From the NCBI RefSeq assembly GCF_023721815.1, contig NZ_JAMDLI010000007.1:310001-374000 (forward strand): a stretch of DNA of 64,000 nucleotides, read 5' to 3'. Source of the stretch: Pleomorphomonas sp. JP5. GTDB lineage: Bacteria; Pseudomonadota; Alphaproteobacteria; Rhizobiales; Pleomorphomonadaceae. The position numbers were made by a program, and so were the translations under genes. Positions 24,150 to 33,290 of this stretch are shown here, in pieces. Under the pieces are notes generated by a model. That model was not told the DNA's origin. It ran no database searches and was given only the letters and a program-made list of their open reading frames with translations. The stretch's first letter is position 1; every line of letters starts with the position of its first letter.

Positions 24150-25088
24150 GTGGATCGACTCACCAGCATGGCGGTCTTCGTGAAGGCCTCCGATCTCGGC
24201 TCCTTCGCATCCGCCGCCGAGGCCATGGGCATGTCACCCCAGATGGTGGCCAAGCACGTGGTCTTTCTGGAGGACCGGCTTGGCGCCACCCTGCTTCACC
24301 GCACCACGCGCCGGCAAAGCCTGACCGACGTCGGGCGCGTCTATTACGACCGCTGCAAGCTGGTGCTGGCCGAGGCCGAGGCGGCCGACACGCTGGCGCT
24401 CGACATGCGGTCGCGGCCTGAAGGCGTCTTGAGGGTCAACGCGCCGGTGACCTTCGGCTCCTTCAGCCTTGCCCCCTTCGTCACGCGCTATCTCGACCGC
24501 TACCCCGGCATGCGGGTCGATCTGACGCTCAACGACCGCTTCATCGACCCGCTGGAAGAGGCCTTCGAGGTGATGATCCGCGTCGGCGAGGTCGACGACA
24601 ACGCGCTGGTCGCCCATCCGCTGGCGCCCTACAAGCTCATCGCCTGCGCCGCTCCCGCCTATCTTGAGCGGCGCGGCACGCCGAAGACGCCGGCCGAACT
24701 CGAAACGCACGATTGCCTCGCCTATGGCTACTGGTCGCCCAGCATTCCCTGCCGTTGGCTGTTCTCGCGCCATGGCAAGACCGAGGAAGTCAGGGCGAAC
24801 GGGCGCTTCCGCAGCAACGACTGGAAGGCCCTGCTGCATGCCGCCGTCGAGGGCTTCGGCGTGACGCTGGGTCCGGAGAGCATATTGAACGGCGAGATCG
24901 CCGCCGGCCGTCTCGTTCGCGTGCTGCCGGACTACGAGGGACCGGCCAAGCCCATGCACGTCCTCTACCCCGCCGGTCGCAGGCCGACCGTCAAGCTTCG
25001 CAGCTTCGTCGATGCCGTGGTCGAGGAGTTCGGACCGGCGTCCAAGGATGCGCCGGGACGAGCAAGCCAACGGACGGAACCGGCATGA
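24150..25088 (+). CDS. LysR-family transcriptional regulator
   Basis: A 312-residue regulator with the helix-turn-helix MDRLTSMAVFVKASDLGSFASAAEAMGMSPQMVAKHVVFLEDRLGATLLHRTTRR at residues 1-55 (landmarks only), then the two-lobed effector domain with EGVLRVNAPVTFGSFSLAPFV and GVTLGPESIL. The sequence type (DRLTSMAVFVKASDLGSF) matches the PtxR/DhcR-like subgroup that regulates neighbouring oxidoreductases. It starts with GTG at 24150 after GAAGGGGGTAATC. It is divergent from the COG2085 oxidoreductase, its likely target. Confidence 0.9.
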   Translation: MDRLTSMAVFVKASDLGSFASAAEAMGMSPQMVAKHVVFLEDRLGATLLHRTTRRQSLTDVGRVYYDRCKLVLAEAEAADTLALDMRSRPEGVLRVNAPVTFGSFSLAPFVTRYLDRYPGMRVDLTLNDRFIDPLEEAFEVMIRVGEVDDNALVAHPLAPYKLIACAAPAYLERRGTPKTPAELETHDCLAYGYWSPSIPCRWLFSRHGKTEEVRANGRFRSNDWKALLHAAVEGFGVTLGPESILNGEIAAGRLVRVLPDYEGPAKPMHVLYPAGRRPTVKLRSFVDAVVEEFGPASKDAPGRASQRTEPA

Positions 25089-25166
25089 GACGTGCAAGTC
25101 CTTTGTTGCAAAGGAAAACCCGCTTTGCGACTATGTGTCGCCCGGGCCGCTGGAAGGACGTCGGAT

Positions 25167-26051
25167 TTGGTCGCAGATTCCCCAAACGGTGATGGACCTC
25201 TGAGTGGGGTGGAGCGCGAACTGGAAGCCACGGCGGCGACCGGCACGCCGGCCGAGCGCCGACTGGCGCGCTTCTTCATCGACAACCTCGCCAACCTGCC
25301 CTTCGAGACGGCGGCCTCGATCGGCCAGCAGTTGCACCTCAGCCCGATGACGGTCAGCCGCTTTCTGCGCCGGCTCGGCTTTCAGGGTCTCGACGGACTG
25401 AAGACCGAGCTGCGGCTGCGCGCCACCACCACCGCGTGGCAGGTGATCGACACGCCGGATATCCTGAGGCGCGACCTTCAGAACGGCCAGTTGCTGGCCG
25501 AGGTGATGACCGACCAGATCGAAACGCTGCACCGGCTCTACGCGCTGTCCAAGCAACCCGCCTGGGCCGAGGCGGTCGGGCTGCTGCTGGCCGCCCGCGA
25601 GGTGTTCGTCGCCAGCTATCAGAACATCGGCGGCATCGCCCGCTACTTCGCCGAACAGCTCGCCTACGCCCGCGACGGCGTGCGCTATCTCGACGGCCTC
25701 AACGGCACCTATGTCGAGCTGCTCGACCATCCGCCGGAGGGCACGCTGCTGGTTCTCATCGACTGCCGGCGCTATGCCAGCAAGTCGCGGATCCTGGCGC
25801 GTGAGGCGGTCGCGGCCGGCCATCGGCTCCTGGTGGTCACCGACCAGTACTGCGACTGGGCGGGCGAGGACCAGTGCACCCTGACGCTGCCGGCGACGCG
25901 CTCGCGCACCTGGGACAACTTCATGTCGCTGGCCGCCCTGCTCGATTTCCTGATGACGTCGGTGATCGCCGACGGCGGCGATGAGGTGCGGCGGCGCACC
26001 CAGCGCATCGCCCGCCTTCAGGACATGTTCGGCGACTTCGAAAAACGCTGA
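25167..26051 (+). CDS. MurR/RpiR-family transcriptional regulator
   Basis: About 294 residues: an RpiR-type helix-turn-helix (RRLARFFIDNLANLPFETAASIGQQLHLSPMTVSRFLRRLGFQGL, about residues 30-75) and a degenerate SIS domain (about 120-270; VFVASYQNIGGIARYFAEQLAYA, TLLVLIDCRRYASKSRILAREA). RpiR proteins sense phosphosugars or other small ligands and usually control an adjacent transporter. Here the ABC importer genes converge on it. The start is uncertain: TTG at 25167 has GGAAGGA eight nt upstream; GTG at 25209 is an alternative. A terminator hairpin follows the stop. Confidence 0.85.
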   Translation: MVADSPNGDGPLSGVERELEATAATGTPAERRLARFFIDNLANLPFETAASIGQQLHLSPMTVSRFLRRLGFQGLDGLKTELRLRATTTAWQVIDTPDILRRDLQNGQLLAEVMTDQIETLHRLYALSKQPAWAEAVGLLLAAREVFVASYQNIGGIARYFAEQLAYARDGVRYLDGLNGTYVELLDHPPEGTLLVLIDCRRYASKSRILAREAVAAGHRLLVVTDQYCDWAGEDQCTLTLPATRSRTWDNFMSLAALLDFLMTSVIADGGDEVRRRTQRIARLQDMFGDFEKR

Positions 26052-26052
26052 A

Positions 26053-26086
26053 CCGCCGCCGATCTTCCAACCGGCGGCGGCCATTT
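26053..26086 (+). terminator. Probable terminator after the RpiR-type gene
   Basis: CCGCCGCCG and CGGCGGCGG (26053-26061 and 26072-26080) form a 9-bp stem with a 10-nt loop, followed by CCATTTT. The T tract is short, so strength is moderate. It separates two convergent transcription units. Confidence 0.6.
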
Positions 26087-26106
26087 TCCCTTCCGGGTCC
26101 GGCTGA

Positions 26107-27159
26107 TCAGTCGGCCTTCACCTTGGTCCAGACGGCGTCCCACAGGCGAATGCCGTCGCCAAGATCCTGAACGAGGTTGAACAGCTTGAAGGTCGCTTCG
26201 TCCGGATAGAGCGCCTTGTTCTCGGTCAACCCCTTGTCGATCAGCGGCATGGCCGCCTTGTTGGGCGAACCGCCGCGCAGCCAGTTGGTGTTCTTGGCCG
26301 ACACCTCCGGGCGCATCATATATTCGAAGAACAGCTTGGCCTCGGCGACGTTCGGCGCGCTCTTCAGCAGGCACATGTCTTCCTGGAAGCCGTTGACGCC
26401 CTCGCGCGGCAGCACATATTCGACCTTGTCCTTGGCGGTGTCGACCGTCTGGGCGGCCGAGCCCGACCACCACTGCGCCACGGCGAAGTCGCCATTGACC
26501 ACCTTGTCGCCGATGCCGTCGGTCAGCATGGCCGCCCAGTAGGGCTTGGCCTTGATGATGGTGTCGCGGGCCTTGGCCAGCTCCTTCGGGTCGGTGGAGT
26601 TGATCGAGAAACCGTTGTAGATCAGCGCCGCGCCGACGGTCTCGCGCACATCGTCCAGCATGGCGATCTTGCCCTTCAGCGCCTCCGGCGGATCGAACAC
26701 CACCTTCCAGGTATCGACCTCCTGCCCAGCGGTCATCGCCTTGTTGACCAGCAGGCCGGTCGAGCCCCAGTTGTAGGGCATGCAGTTCTGGTGATCGAGG
26801 TCGGTCTTGGCCCGGAAGTACCTGTCGTCGATGTTCTCGTGCCCCTTGAGGCTCTGCAGGCCGACCGGCTGCAAGAGGTCGAGAGACGTCATGATGTCCT
26901 GCATGTGCACCGACGGGAAGACGATGTCATAGCCGGTGGCGCCGGCCTGGATCTTGGCCAGCATCTCTTCGTTGTTGCCGTAGTTGTCGAGCGTGGTGGC
27001 GATGCCGGTCTCCTTGGAGAAGTCCTCGACCACCTGGGGATCGATGTAGATCGACCAGTTGTAGAGGGCCAGCTTGCCCGCCGCCGCGGCGGGATGGACA
27101 AGGGCAAGGCTGGCGAGACAGGCGGCGGTCAACGATCCGAGGCAGCTTTTGCGGGTCAT
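26107..27159 (-). CDS. Polyamine-type ABC transporter substrate-binding protein (PotF/PotD-like)
   Basis: A 350-residue periplasmic binding protein. Signal peptide about 1-27 (SLTAACLASLALVHPAAAA). The mature part starts GKLALYNWSIYIDPQVVEDFSKETGIATTLDNYGNNEEMLAKIQAGATGYDIVFPS, matching PotD/PotF. Trp and acidic residues typical of polyamine pockets (for example in QWWSGSA) are present, but the family also includes carriers of other cations and amino-acid derivatives. ATG at 27159 follows GGGAGAG. First gene product of the import cluster with permease genes immediately upstream on the same strand. Confidence 0.9.
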   Translation of the reverse strand: MTRKSCLGSLTAACLASLALVHPAAAAGKLALYNWSIYIDPQVVEDFSKETGIATTLDNYGNNEEMLAKIQAGATGYDIVFPSVHMQDIMTSLDLLQPVGLQSLKGHENIDDRYFRAKTDLDHQNCMPYNWGSTGLLVNKAMTAGQEVDTWKVVFDPPEALKGKIAMLDDVRETVGAALIYNGFSINSTDPKELAKARDTIIKAKPYWAAMLTDGIGDKVVNGDFAVAQWWSGSAAQTVDTAKDKVEYVLPREGVNGFQEDMCLLKSAPNVAEAKLFFEYMMRPEVSAKNTNWLRGGSPNKAAMPLIDKGLTENKALYPDEATFKLFNLVQDLGDGIRLWDAVWTKVKAD

Positions 27160-27202
27160 GGAACTCTCCCTGACGGGGATGGTTGGGGCTGGTTTCGGCG
27201 GG

Positions 27203-28072
27203 TCAAAGGCTGGCGCCACGGTTGTCTCGCCTCAGGATGAGGGCGATGACGACGCAGAGCATGGACATGGCGACGATCAGCACCGACACGGCATTGATCT
27301 CTGGCGACACGTTCCGCTTGATGGCGCTGAACAGGTAGATCGGCAGCGTCGTCGCCCCGACGCCGGTGGTGAAGAAGGCGATGACGAGGTCATCGAAGGA
27401 GATGACCAGCGACAGCAGGAAGCCGCCGGCAATCGACGGCGCGAGCAGTGGCAGCGTCACCCGGCGGAAGGTTACCGACGGCGTGGCGCCGAGGTCGGCC
27501 GAGGCTTCGTCGAGGCTGCGATCCATGCCGGCAAGACGGGCCCCGACCACCACCGTGACATAGGAGGTGAGGAACAGCGTGTGGGCGGCGATCACCGAGC
27601 CCCGCCCCAGCGGCAGGCCGACCGACGACAGGAACACCAGAAGCGCGATGCCGAGCACGATGTCGGGGATGATGATCGGCAGCATGACGAGGCCGCGATA
27701 GACCTCCTTGCCGGGAAACACCGCCCGGTCGAGGCCGATGGCCGTCAGCGTGCCGACGATGGTGGCGATCGAGGCGGAGGCGAAGCCGACGATCAGGCTG
27801 TTGATCACCGCCGGCGCCAGATTGGGATCGGAGTAGAGCTGGGCGTTGCCGGCGGCGATCTGGGTCTGATCGGCCGAAACGAGGCCGAGATTCTCGAACA
27901 CGCGCGCGTACCAGTCGAAGGTGAAGCCCGTCCAGGTCATCATCGACACGTCGTTGGCGTTGAACGAGTAGACCACCAGCATGGCGATCGGCAGGTAGAG
28001 GAAGACGAAGAACAGCGCGACATGCAGGGACAGAAGGCCGCGACCGTTGCGGCTCCAGCGTGAAGTACTCAT
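27203..28072 (-). CDS. ABC transporter permease (PotC-like)
   Basis: A 289-residue permease with about six membrane helices. LFFVFLYLPIAMLVVYSFNAND is the usual PotC N-terminal helix, and the EAA loop reads SLDEASADLGATPSVTFRRVTLPLLAPSIAGGFLLS. It overlaps the stop of the PotB-like gene by 4 nt (ATGA) and pairs with it to form the channel. Complete and normal in size. Confidence 0.92.
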   Translation of the reverse strand: MSTSRWSRNGRGLLSLHVALFFVFLYLPIAMLVVYSFNANDVSMMTWTGFTFDWYARVFENLGLVSADQTQIAAGNAQLYSDPNLAPAVINSLIVGFASASIATIVGTLTAIGLDRAVFPGKEVYRGLVMLPIIIPDIVLGIALLVFLSSVGLPLGRGSVIAAHTLFLTSYVTVVVGARLAGMDRSLDEASADLGATPSVTFRRVTLPLLAPSIAGGFLLSLVISFDDLVIAFFTTGVGATTLPIYLFSAIKRNVSPEINAVSVLIVAMSMLCVVIALILRRDNRGASL

Positions 28073-28989
28073 GACCGCGCCCCCTTTCCGGCCGCGCCCC
28101 TGTCGCTGCGCACCATGAAGATCAGCGCGACGAGCACGATGACGCCGAGGATGGTCGACACCGCCGCGCCGAACGGCCAGTCGCGCGCCGACAGGAAGGC
28201 CTGGGCGAGCAGGGTTCCGACCTGAAGCTGCTTGGAGCCGCCGATCAGCGTCGGAGCGATGAAATTGCCGAAGGCCGGCACGAAGGTCAGGACCAGCCCG
28301 GCGGCGATGCCCGGCCAGGTGAGCGGCACGATCACCCGGCGGAAGGTGGTTAAGCGGGCGGCGCCGAGATCGAAGGACGCCTCGACGAGACGCGGATCGA
28401 GCTTCTCGATGGAGGCATAGAGCGGCAACACCATGAAGGGCAGATACTGGTAGACCATGGAGAGGATGATGGCGCCGGGTGTGTAGATCAGCGTCAGCGG
28501 TTCCTTGATCAGGCCGAGCCAGAGCAGGATATTGTTGGCAAGGCCGTCGCTCCTCAGGATCAGCATCCAGGCGTAGATGCGCACCAGCGCGTTGACGAAG
28601 AACGGCAGCGTTATGAGCAGAAGCAGCGCCGACCGGCGGCGGCGCGGCGCCCGGGCGATGAACCAGGCGGCCGGATAGCCGACCACGAGCGCGATGAGCG
28701 CCGTCAGCCCGGCGATGACGGCGGTGCGCAGGAACACGCCGTAATAGATGAAGTCCCAGTCGCGCAGCTCGTCTTCGTTCGGCAGGCCGAAGATCCGGGC
28801 ATAGGAATCGAAATCGATCTGCCAGACGACGCCGCCATAGGTGCCGCGCGTCATCACCGAGTAGACGGTCACGAGGCCGAGCGGCACAAGAAACAGGCAG
28901 GCGAGCAGCAGCGCGCTGGGGGTGAGAAGCGCAAGTCCGCTTTGGCGACGCCGCCGTTCGGCGCGGCTGATGGGAGGGGTGGCGCTCAT
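28069..28989 (-). CDS. ABC transporter permease (PotB-like)
   Basis: A 306-residue permease. LLTPSALLLACLFLVPLGLVTVYSVM is the first helix, and the EAA loop is RLVEASFDLGAARLTTFRRVIVPLTWPGIAAGLVL. The N-terminus is Arg-rich and cytoplasmic (AERRRRQSG). It overlaps both neighbours by 4 nt: the ATPase gene stop upstream and the PotC-like start downstream. That arrangement gives balanced translation of the three inner-membrane components. Confidence 0.92.
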   Translation of the reverse strand: MSATPPISRAERRRRQSGLALLTPSALLLACLFLVPLGLVTVYSVMTRGTYGGVVWQIDFDSYARIFGLPNEDELRDWDFIYYGVFLRTAVIAGLTALIALVVGYPAAWFIARAPRRRRSALLLLITLPFFVNALVRIYAWMLILRSDGLANNILLWLGLIKEPLTLIYTPGAIILSMVYQYLPFMVLPLYASIEKLDPRLVEASFDLGAARLTTFRRVIVPLTWPGIAAGLVLTFVPAFGNFIAPTLIGGSKQLQVGTLLAQAFLSARDWPFGAAVSTILGVIVLVALIFMVRSDRGAAGKGARS

Positions 28990-30110
28990 TGCGTCACCAC
29001 CTGCACGTCGGCCGGATCGTAGGCGAGACGCACCGTCGCCCCGGCGGCGGGAACCTCGGCCGCCCCGTTGCAGAGCACCACGACGCCGCAGCCGGCGACA
29101 TCGGCGTCGAGGCGGATCTTGTCGCCGAGATAGATGGCGCTGCGCACCTGTCCGGTCAGAACGTGCGGCGCTTCGCGCCCGTCGGCCAGAAGGGTCAGCC
29201 GATCCGGCCGTAACACGGCGGTGGCGGGCGAGCCCGCCGCGAGATCGGCCTTGCGCGTCTGGATCACCGAGCCATCGGCAAGCGCGAGCGCGGCACCGGA
29301 GGCGTCCGCGCCCGTGACCGTGCCGTCGATCAGCGCGGCATCGCCGACGAAACCGGCGACAAAGCGGCTCGCCGGCCGCTCGTAGATGTCGCGCGGGCTG
29401 CCGATCTGTTCGACGCGGCCCCGGTTCATCACCACGACGGTATCGCTCATCGACAGCGCTTCCTCCTGGTCGTGGGTGACGCAGAGGAAGGCGATCTTCA
29501 CTTCGTTCTGAAGGCGCTTCAGCTCGACCTGCATCTCCTTGCGCAGGTTGCGGTCGAGCGCCGCCATCGGCTCGTCGAGCAGGAGCACTTCCGGCTGCAG
29601 GACAAGCGACCGGGCCAGCGCCACGCGCTGCTGCTGGCCGCCCGACAGTTGGGCGATGCGCCGGTTGCCAAGACCGCCGAGCCGGACCAGCTCCAGCGCC
29701 TCCGCGACGCGGGGCCGGATGGTCGAGCGGGCGACGCCGGTCACCTCCAGACCATAGGCGACATTCTCCTCGACGGAGAGATGCGGGAACAGCGCGTAAT
29801 GCTGGAAGACGGTGTTCACCGGCCGCTCAAAAGGCGGCGTGCGCGTGATATCGGCGCCCCCCAGCAGGATACGACCGGCGTCCGGGTCCTCGAAACCGGC
29901 GATGGCCCGGAGCAGCGTCGTCTTGCCGCAACCCGAAGGCCCGAGCAGCGTGGTGAAGCGGCCGGCGGAAATCTTCAGGCTGACCTCGTCGAGCGCGGTT
30001 ACCTCGGCGCCCTCAGCCGACCGAAAGCGCTTGGAAATGCGCTCGATCTCGATGACCGACGCGCCGTCGACCGCCTTCCGGGCAGACTCTCTGAGGGGCT
30101 GGGTGACCAT
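28986..30110 (-). CDS. ABC transporter ATP-binding protein (PotA-like)
   Basis: A 374-residue ATPase: Walker A GPSGCGKTT, Q loop FQHYALFPHLSVEENVAYGLE, signature LSGGQQQRVALARSL, Walker B VLLLDEPMAALD and the H loop VTHDQEEAL. A C-terminal TOBE regulatory domain (about 285-374) contains VLRPDRLTLL and the ending VRLAYDPADVQVV. It energises the PotB/PotC-like permeases. Start at 30110 (MVTQPLRE) is chosen because the family begins near here; an upstream ATG at 30140 is possible. It is divergent from the DmpA-family peptidase, so both units share one control region. Confidence 0.92.
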   Translation of the reverse strand: MVTQPLRESARKAVDGASVIEIERISKRFRSAEGAEVTALDEVSLKISAGRFTTLLGPSGCGKTTLLRAIAGFEDPDAGRILLGGADITRTPPFERPVNTVFQHYALFPHLSVEENVAYGLEVTGVARSTIRPRVAEALELVRLGGLGNRRIAQLSGGQQQRVALARSLVLQPEVLLLDEPMAALDRNLRKEMQVELKRLQNEVKIAFLCVTHDQEEALSMSDTVVVMNRGRVEQIGSPRDIYERPASRFVAGFVGDAALIDGTVTGADASGAALALADGSVIQTRKADLAAGSPATAVLRPDRLTLLADGREAPHVLTGQVRSAIYLGDKIRLDADVAGCGVVVLCNGAAEVPAAGATVRLAYDPADVQVVTQ

Positions 30111-30240
30111 CGGCAGGGGTGTCCTCGCTTTGCGGTGCATCCGTTGTTGAGTTATTTTTCTAACATCGATATGATTAGGTACAAGAGTAACATTTAGGCG
30201 CTCGGCACCGCGCCTGCCGCTCAACTAGGCAGAACACCTT

Positions 30241-31347
30241 ATGGTCAATGATTCCAAGTCCCCTCGCACCAGCGTTCCCCCCTCCCCTCGGCGCGCAAGG
30301 GCGCTCGGCTTGCCGCTTCCCGGCACGCCCGGCCCGCTCAACGCCATCACCGACGTGCCCGGCGTCTCGGTGGGACTGACGACGATCATCGACGACGACG
30401 CCTCCATCCGCACCGGCGTCACCGCCGTGTTGCCGCGTCCGCCGGCCGATCTTCTCAATCCGGTCTGGGCCGGCGCCTTCTCGATGAACGGCAATGGCGA
30501 GATGACCGGCGTGCACTGGATCAAGGAAGCCGGCTGGTTCACCGGGCCGATCACCATCACCAACACCTTCTCCGTCGGCCTCGCCCATCACGCCACCGTC
30601 CGCTGGATGGTCGAGCACTTCCCGGACAAGGTGGGGGAGAATCTCTGGGTGCTGCCAGTGGCCGCCGAAACCTATGACGGCTACCTCAACGACATCGCCG
30701 GCCTGCATGTCACCGAACGCCATGTCCTCGCCGCCATCGACGGCGCAACGGGCGGCCCGGTCGCCGAGGGCTCGGTGGGCGGCGGCACCGGCATGATCGC
30801 CTACGAGTTCAAGGGCGGCACCGGCACCGCCTCGCGCAAGATCCCGCTGGCCGGCAAGGACTATACGCTGGGCGCGCTGGTGCAGGCCAACCACGGCCTT
30901 CGCCCCTGGCTGACGGTGTGCGGTCAGCCGGTCGGCGCGGCACTGCCCGAAAACCGCGTCCATGAGCGCGAGCGCGGCTCGATCATCGTCGTCATCGCCA
31001 CCGACGCACCGCTCATCCCGACCCAGATCGAGCGGCTGGCCCGCCGCGCCGCCATCGGCATCGGCCGCGCCGGCACGCCATCGGGCAACAGCTCGGGCGA
31101 CATCTTCCTCGCCTTCTCCACCGCCAACGATCCCGGCCCGTTGCCGGAGCCGGCAAGACTCGGCTTCGAGGCGATCTCCAACGATCTCCTCGACCCGCTG
31201 TTCCTGGCGGCGGTCGAAGCCGTCGACGAGGCGGTGCTGAACGCCATGTGCGCCGCCAGACCGATGAGCGGCAAGAAGGGCCGCCACGTCGACGCGTTGC
31301 CGCTCGATCGCCTACGCGACCTGATGGGGATCAGCTCCGAAGACTGA
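30241..31347 (+). CDS. P1-family (DmpA-like) aminopeptidase
   Basis: A 368-residue peptidase of family S58 (DmpA/BapA), Ntn-hydrolase-like enzymes that cut themselves just before a catalytic Ser and release N-terminal D- or beta-amino acids. Seen here: PGPLNAITDVPGVSVG near 30-45, AGAFSMNGNGEMTG near 77-90, GSVGGGTGMIAYEFKGG and the nucleophile region RAGTPSGNSSGDIFLAFS, where S285 aligns with the DmpA nucleophile. The residue before it is Ser rather than the Gly of DmpA. No signal peptide, so cytoplasmic. Divergent from the ABC importer, which may bring in its substrate (for example an amidated or D-/beta-peptide). Confidence 0.92.
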   Translation: MVNDSKSPRTSVPPSPRRARALGLPLPGTPGPLNAITDVPGVSVGLTTIIDDDASIRTGVTAVLPRPPADLLNPVWAGAFSMNGNGEMTGVHWIKEAGWFTGPITITNTFSVGLAHHATVRWMVEHFPDKVGENLWVLPVAAETYDGYLNDIAGLHVTERHVLAAIDGATGGPVAEGSVGGGTGMIAYEFKGGTGTASRKIPLAGKDYTLGALVQANHGLRPWLTVCGQPVGAALPENRVHERERGSIIVVIATDAPLIPTQIERLARRAAIGIGRAGTPSGNSSGDIFLAFSTANDPGPLPEPARLGFEAISNDLLDPLFLAAVEAVDEAVLNAMCAARPMSGKKGRHVDALPLDRLRDLMGISSED

Positions 31348-31353
31348 CAAGCC

Positions 31354-31962
31354 TCAACGCGGAGACGTCTCGACAAAGCCGGGACAGCGGGCGGCGAAGC
31401 GCTCGAACCACTCGGCAAGGCGCGGCCGGCCGGCCCGCCAGTCGTCGCCGAGGCGGAAATCGATGAAGCCGAGACCGCAGGCGACGGCGATCTCGCCCAC
31501 CAGAATCTCCGTATCCGACGGCGGCGCCAGGTCCAGCGCGTCGAGGGCGCGGTTCATCTTGCCGCTCTGATAGCCGAGCCAGCGCTGCGACCACGAGGGC
31601 TCGTCGCGGAACAGGGTTTCGAGCCGCCGGAGCACGCCGGCATCGAGAATGCCGTCGCCGAGCGCCTGCAGCTTCAGCGCGGCGAAACGCGCCTCCGGCT
31701 CGATCGGAATGAGGCGGCCGCCACCGGCGAGATGGTCGAAATACTCGAGGATGACGCGGCTGTCGTAGAGGGTCGCCCCATCGGCGAGCACCAGCGTCGG
31801 CACCTTGCCGAGCGGGTTCTGCGCCCTCAGGCTGTCGTTGTCGTCGAACGTGTCGGCCGGCGTCACTTCAATCCGCTCGGAAAGGCCAAGAACGGCGGCG
31901 GCAAGGCGAGGCTTGCGGCCGAAGGGTGACGTCAGGCTGCAACGCAAAATCATGTCTGCCAT
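31354..31962 (-). CDS. Glutathione S-transferase family protein
   Basis: A 202-residue protein with a thioredoxin-fold N-terminal domain (MILRCSLTSPFGRKPRLAAAVLGL, then NPLGKVPTLVLADGATLYDSRVILEYFD with the cis-Pro V-P-T and D-S-R glutathione-binding site) and an all-helical C-terminal domain from about residue 85. A Ser in SPFGRK probably serves as the catalytic residue. The substrate is unknown. ATGs at 31962 and 31953 are both possible; no ribosome binding site decides between them. It converges with the peptidase gene (6 bp between stops). Confidence 0.85.
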   Translation of the reverse strand: MADMILRCSLTSPFGRKPRLAAAVLGLSERIEVTPADTFDDNDSLRAQNPLGKVPTLVLADGATLYDSRVILEYFDHLAGGGRLIPIEPEARFAALKLQALGDGILDAGVLRRLETLFRDEPSWSQRWLGYQSGKMNRALDALDLAPPSDTEILVGEIAVACGLGFIDFRLGDDWRAGRPRLAEWFERFAARCPGFVETSPR

Positions 31963-31980
31963 GGCAAAAACCCATACAAA

Positions 31981-33015
31981 TCAACGCGCCGGATAGACAT
32001 CCCTCCAGCCGGACGCGGCGTCGCCGCAGCTGGTGGCGGCCGAAAGACGGTCGAGACGGAAAGCGGTATCGGTAAAGGTCCAGCCGGCCTTGAAGGCGCA
32101 ACCGTTGTCATCGGCGCCACTGGCTTGCAGGCTCAGGCTCGCCGCGTCATAGGCGACATCGAACAGCACGTCGACGCCATACCAGCCAAGCCGGTCGGAA
32201 AAGCCGGCGAAGAGGAGCGGATTGATGCCGCCGATCTCGCCCCGATCGATTGTGTAGAGGCGGGAGGCGAGTCCCGAAGAGCTGCGATAGCAGGGGATGA
32301 CATAGAGCATCGCCGTCTCGCCAAGCGGCGCGATCAGCGGCTCCGCGGCGGCGATATCGGCCGCGTCGGGCTTTTCGCAGGCGGCCGAGGCCAGATGCAG
32401 CTCCAGAAGACGAGGTGGGACACCAGCCGCCGAGAGATGGGCTCCGGCATCGACATCCGGCGCTTCCGGCAGGTCTTCCGGCGGCCCGGCCCGGCGGTCG
32501 CCGGGAATGCGCCCCTGCTGGCGGTCGATCTCGTTGAGGGCGTCCGCCAACCCGTCGAGCGGGAAGCGGTCCGTATGCGCCTTGCCGGCGATGTCGATGA
32601 ACGAAAAGCGCAGCATGTGACCGCGCTGGATCTGCAGCATCAGCCGCCCGAGCGCGGCGGGCGACACGATGTAGTAGTCGGAAGGATGGACGAAGGGCGC
32701 GTAGTCCGAGCCGGGGTAGAGCGTGATGTCGACGCCGTTGTCGACGGAGACCGCCACCGGCCGGTTGCGGTCTGCCAGCACGCCCAGCGTCGAGATCGAC
32801 ACCGTCCACCGCGCCCGGCTCTCCGGCGAACGCTGGAGCACGACGACGCTGGCCTTGTCCTGGTTGGCCGCCTGCACGCTGGCGGCGCAATGCCGGGCTT
32901 CGTCACAGGCGATCGAAACGGAGCCGAACCGCTTGGAAACCGCCGCCGACGCATCGGCCGCCATGCCGAGAACCAGTGCCAGGAACGCTACTGCAAAAAC
33001 CGACTGCCGCGACAT
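31981..33015 (-). CDS. DUF1176 exported protein
   Basis: A 344-residue protein with a signal peptide (SVFAVAFLALVLGMAADASA, about 4-23). The features fit DUF1176: FGSVSIACDEARHCAASV near the start, a central GDRRAG linker, IPCYRSSSGLASRLYTID, and the C-terminal CAFKAGWTFTDTAFRLDRLSAATSCGDAASGWRDVYPAR region, with six or so Cys likely paired in the periplasm. Function of the family is unknown. The start is set by GGGGGAGAC just before the ATG at 33015. It lies 18 bp upstream of the GST gene on the same strand. Confidence 0.85.
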   Translation of the reverse strand: MSRQSVFAVAFLALVLGMAADASAAVSKRFGSVSIACDEARHCAASVQAANQDKASVVVLQRSPESRARWTVSISTLGVLADRNRPVAVSVDNGVDITLYPGSDYAPFVHPSDYYIVSPAALGRLMLQIQRGHMLRFSFIDIAGKAHTDRFPLDGLADALNEIDRQQGRIPGDRRAGPPEDLPEAPDVDAGAHLSAAGVPPRLLELHLASAACEKPDAADIAAAEPLIAPLGETAMLYVIPCYRSSSGLASRLYTIDRGEIGGINPLLFAGFSDRLGWYGVDVLFDVAYDAASLSLQASGADDNGCAFKAGWTFTDTAFRLDRLSAATSCGDAASGWRDVYPAR

Positions 33016-33290
33016 GTCTCCCCCAATCGCCTCATCCGGATCCGAACGAGAGGCGCCTCTCCCGACCTGGACCATTGCACACATATGGGCGGTCCGAAAG
33101 GCAGTCTGAACACCCCCTTCGGTCCTAAAGCCGGAAGGCACCGCATTCACGGGCAACGAGGGACATTGGCGCGTGGCGAGCCACATCGGAAAAGCCGCGA
33201 TACCGAAACAGTCTGCCGGACCAGACGGTTGCATGCTGGCGAACACGCCATCCGGCATCGCACCGCGCCCCTTGGGGCATGGTAAAGTCG

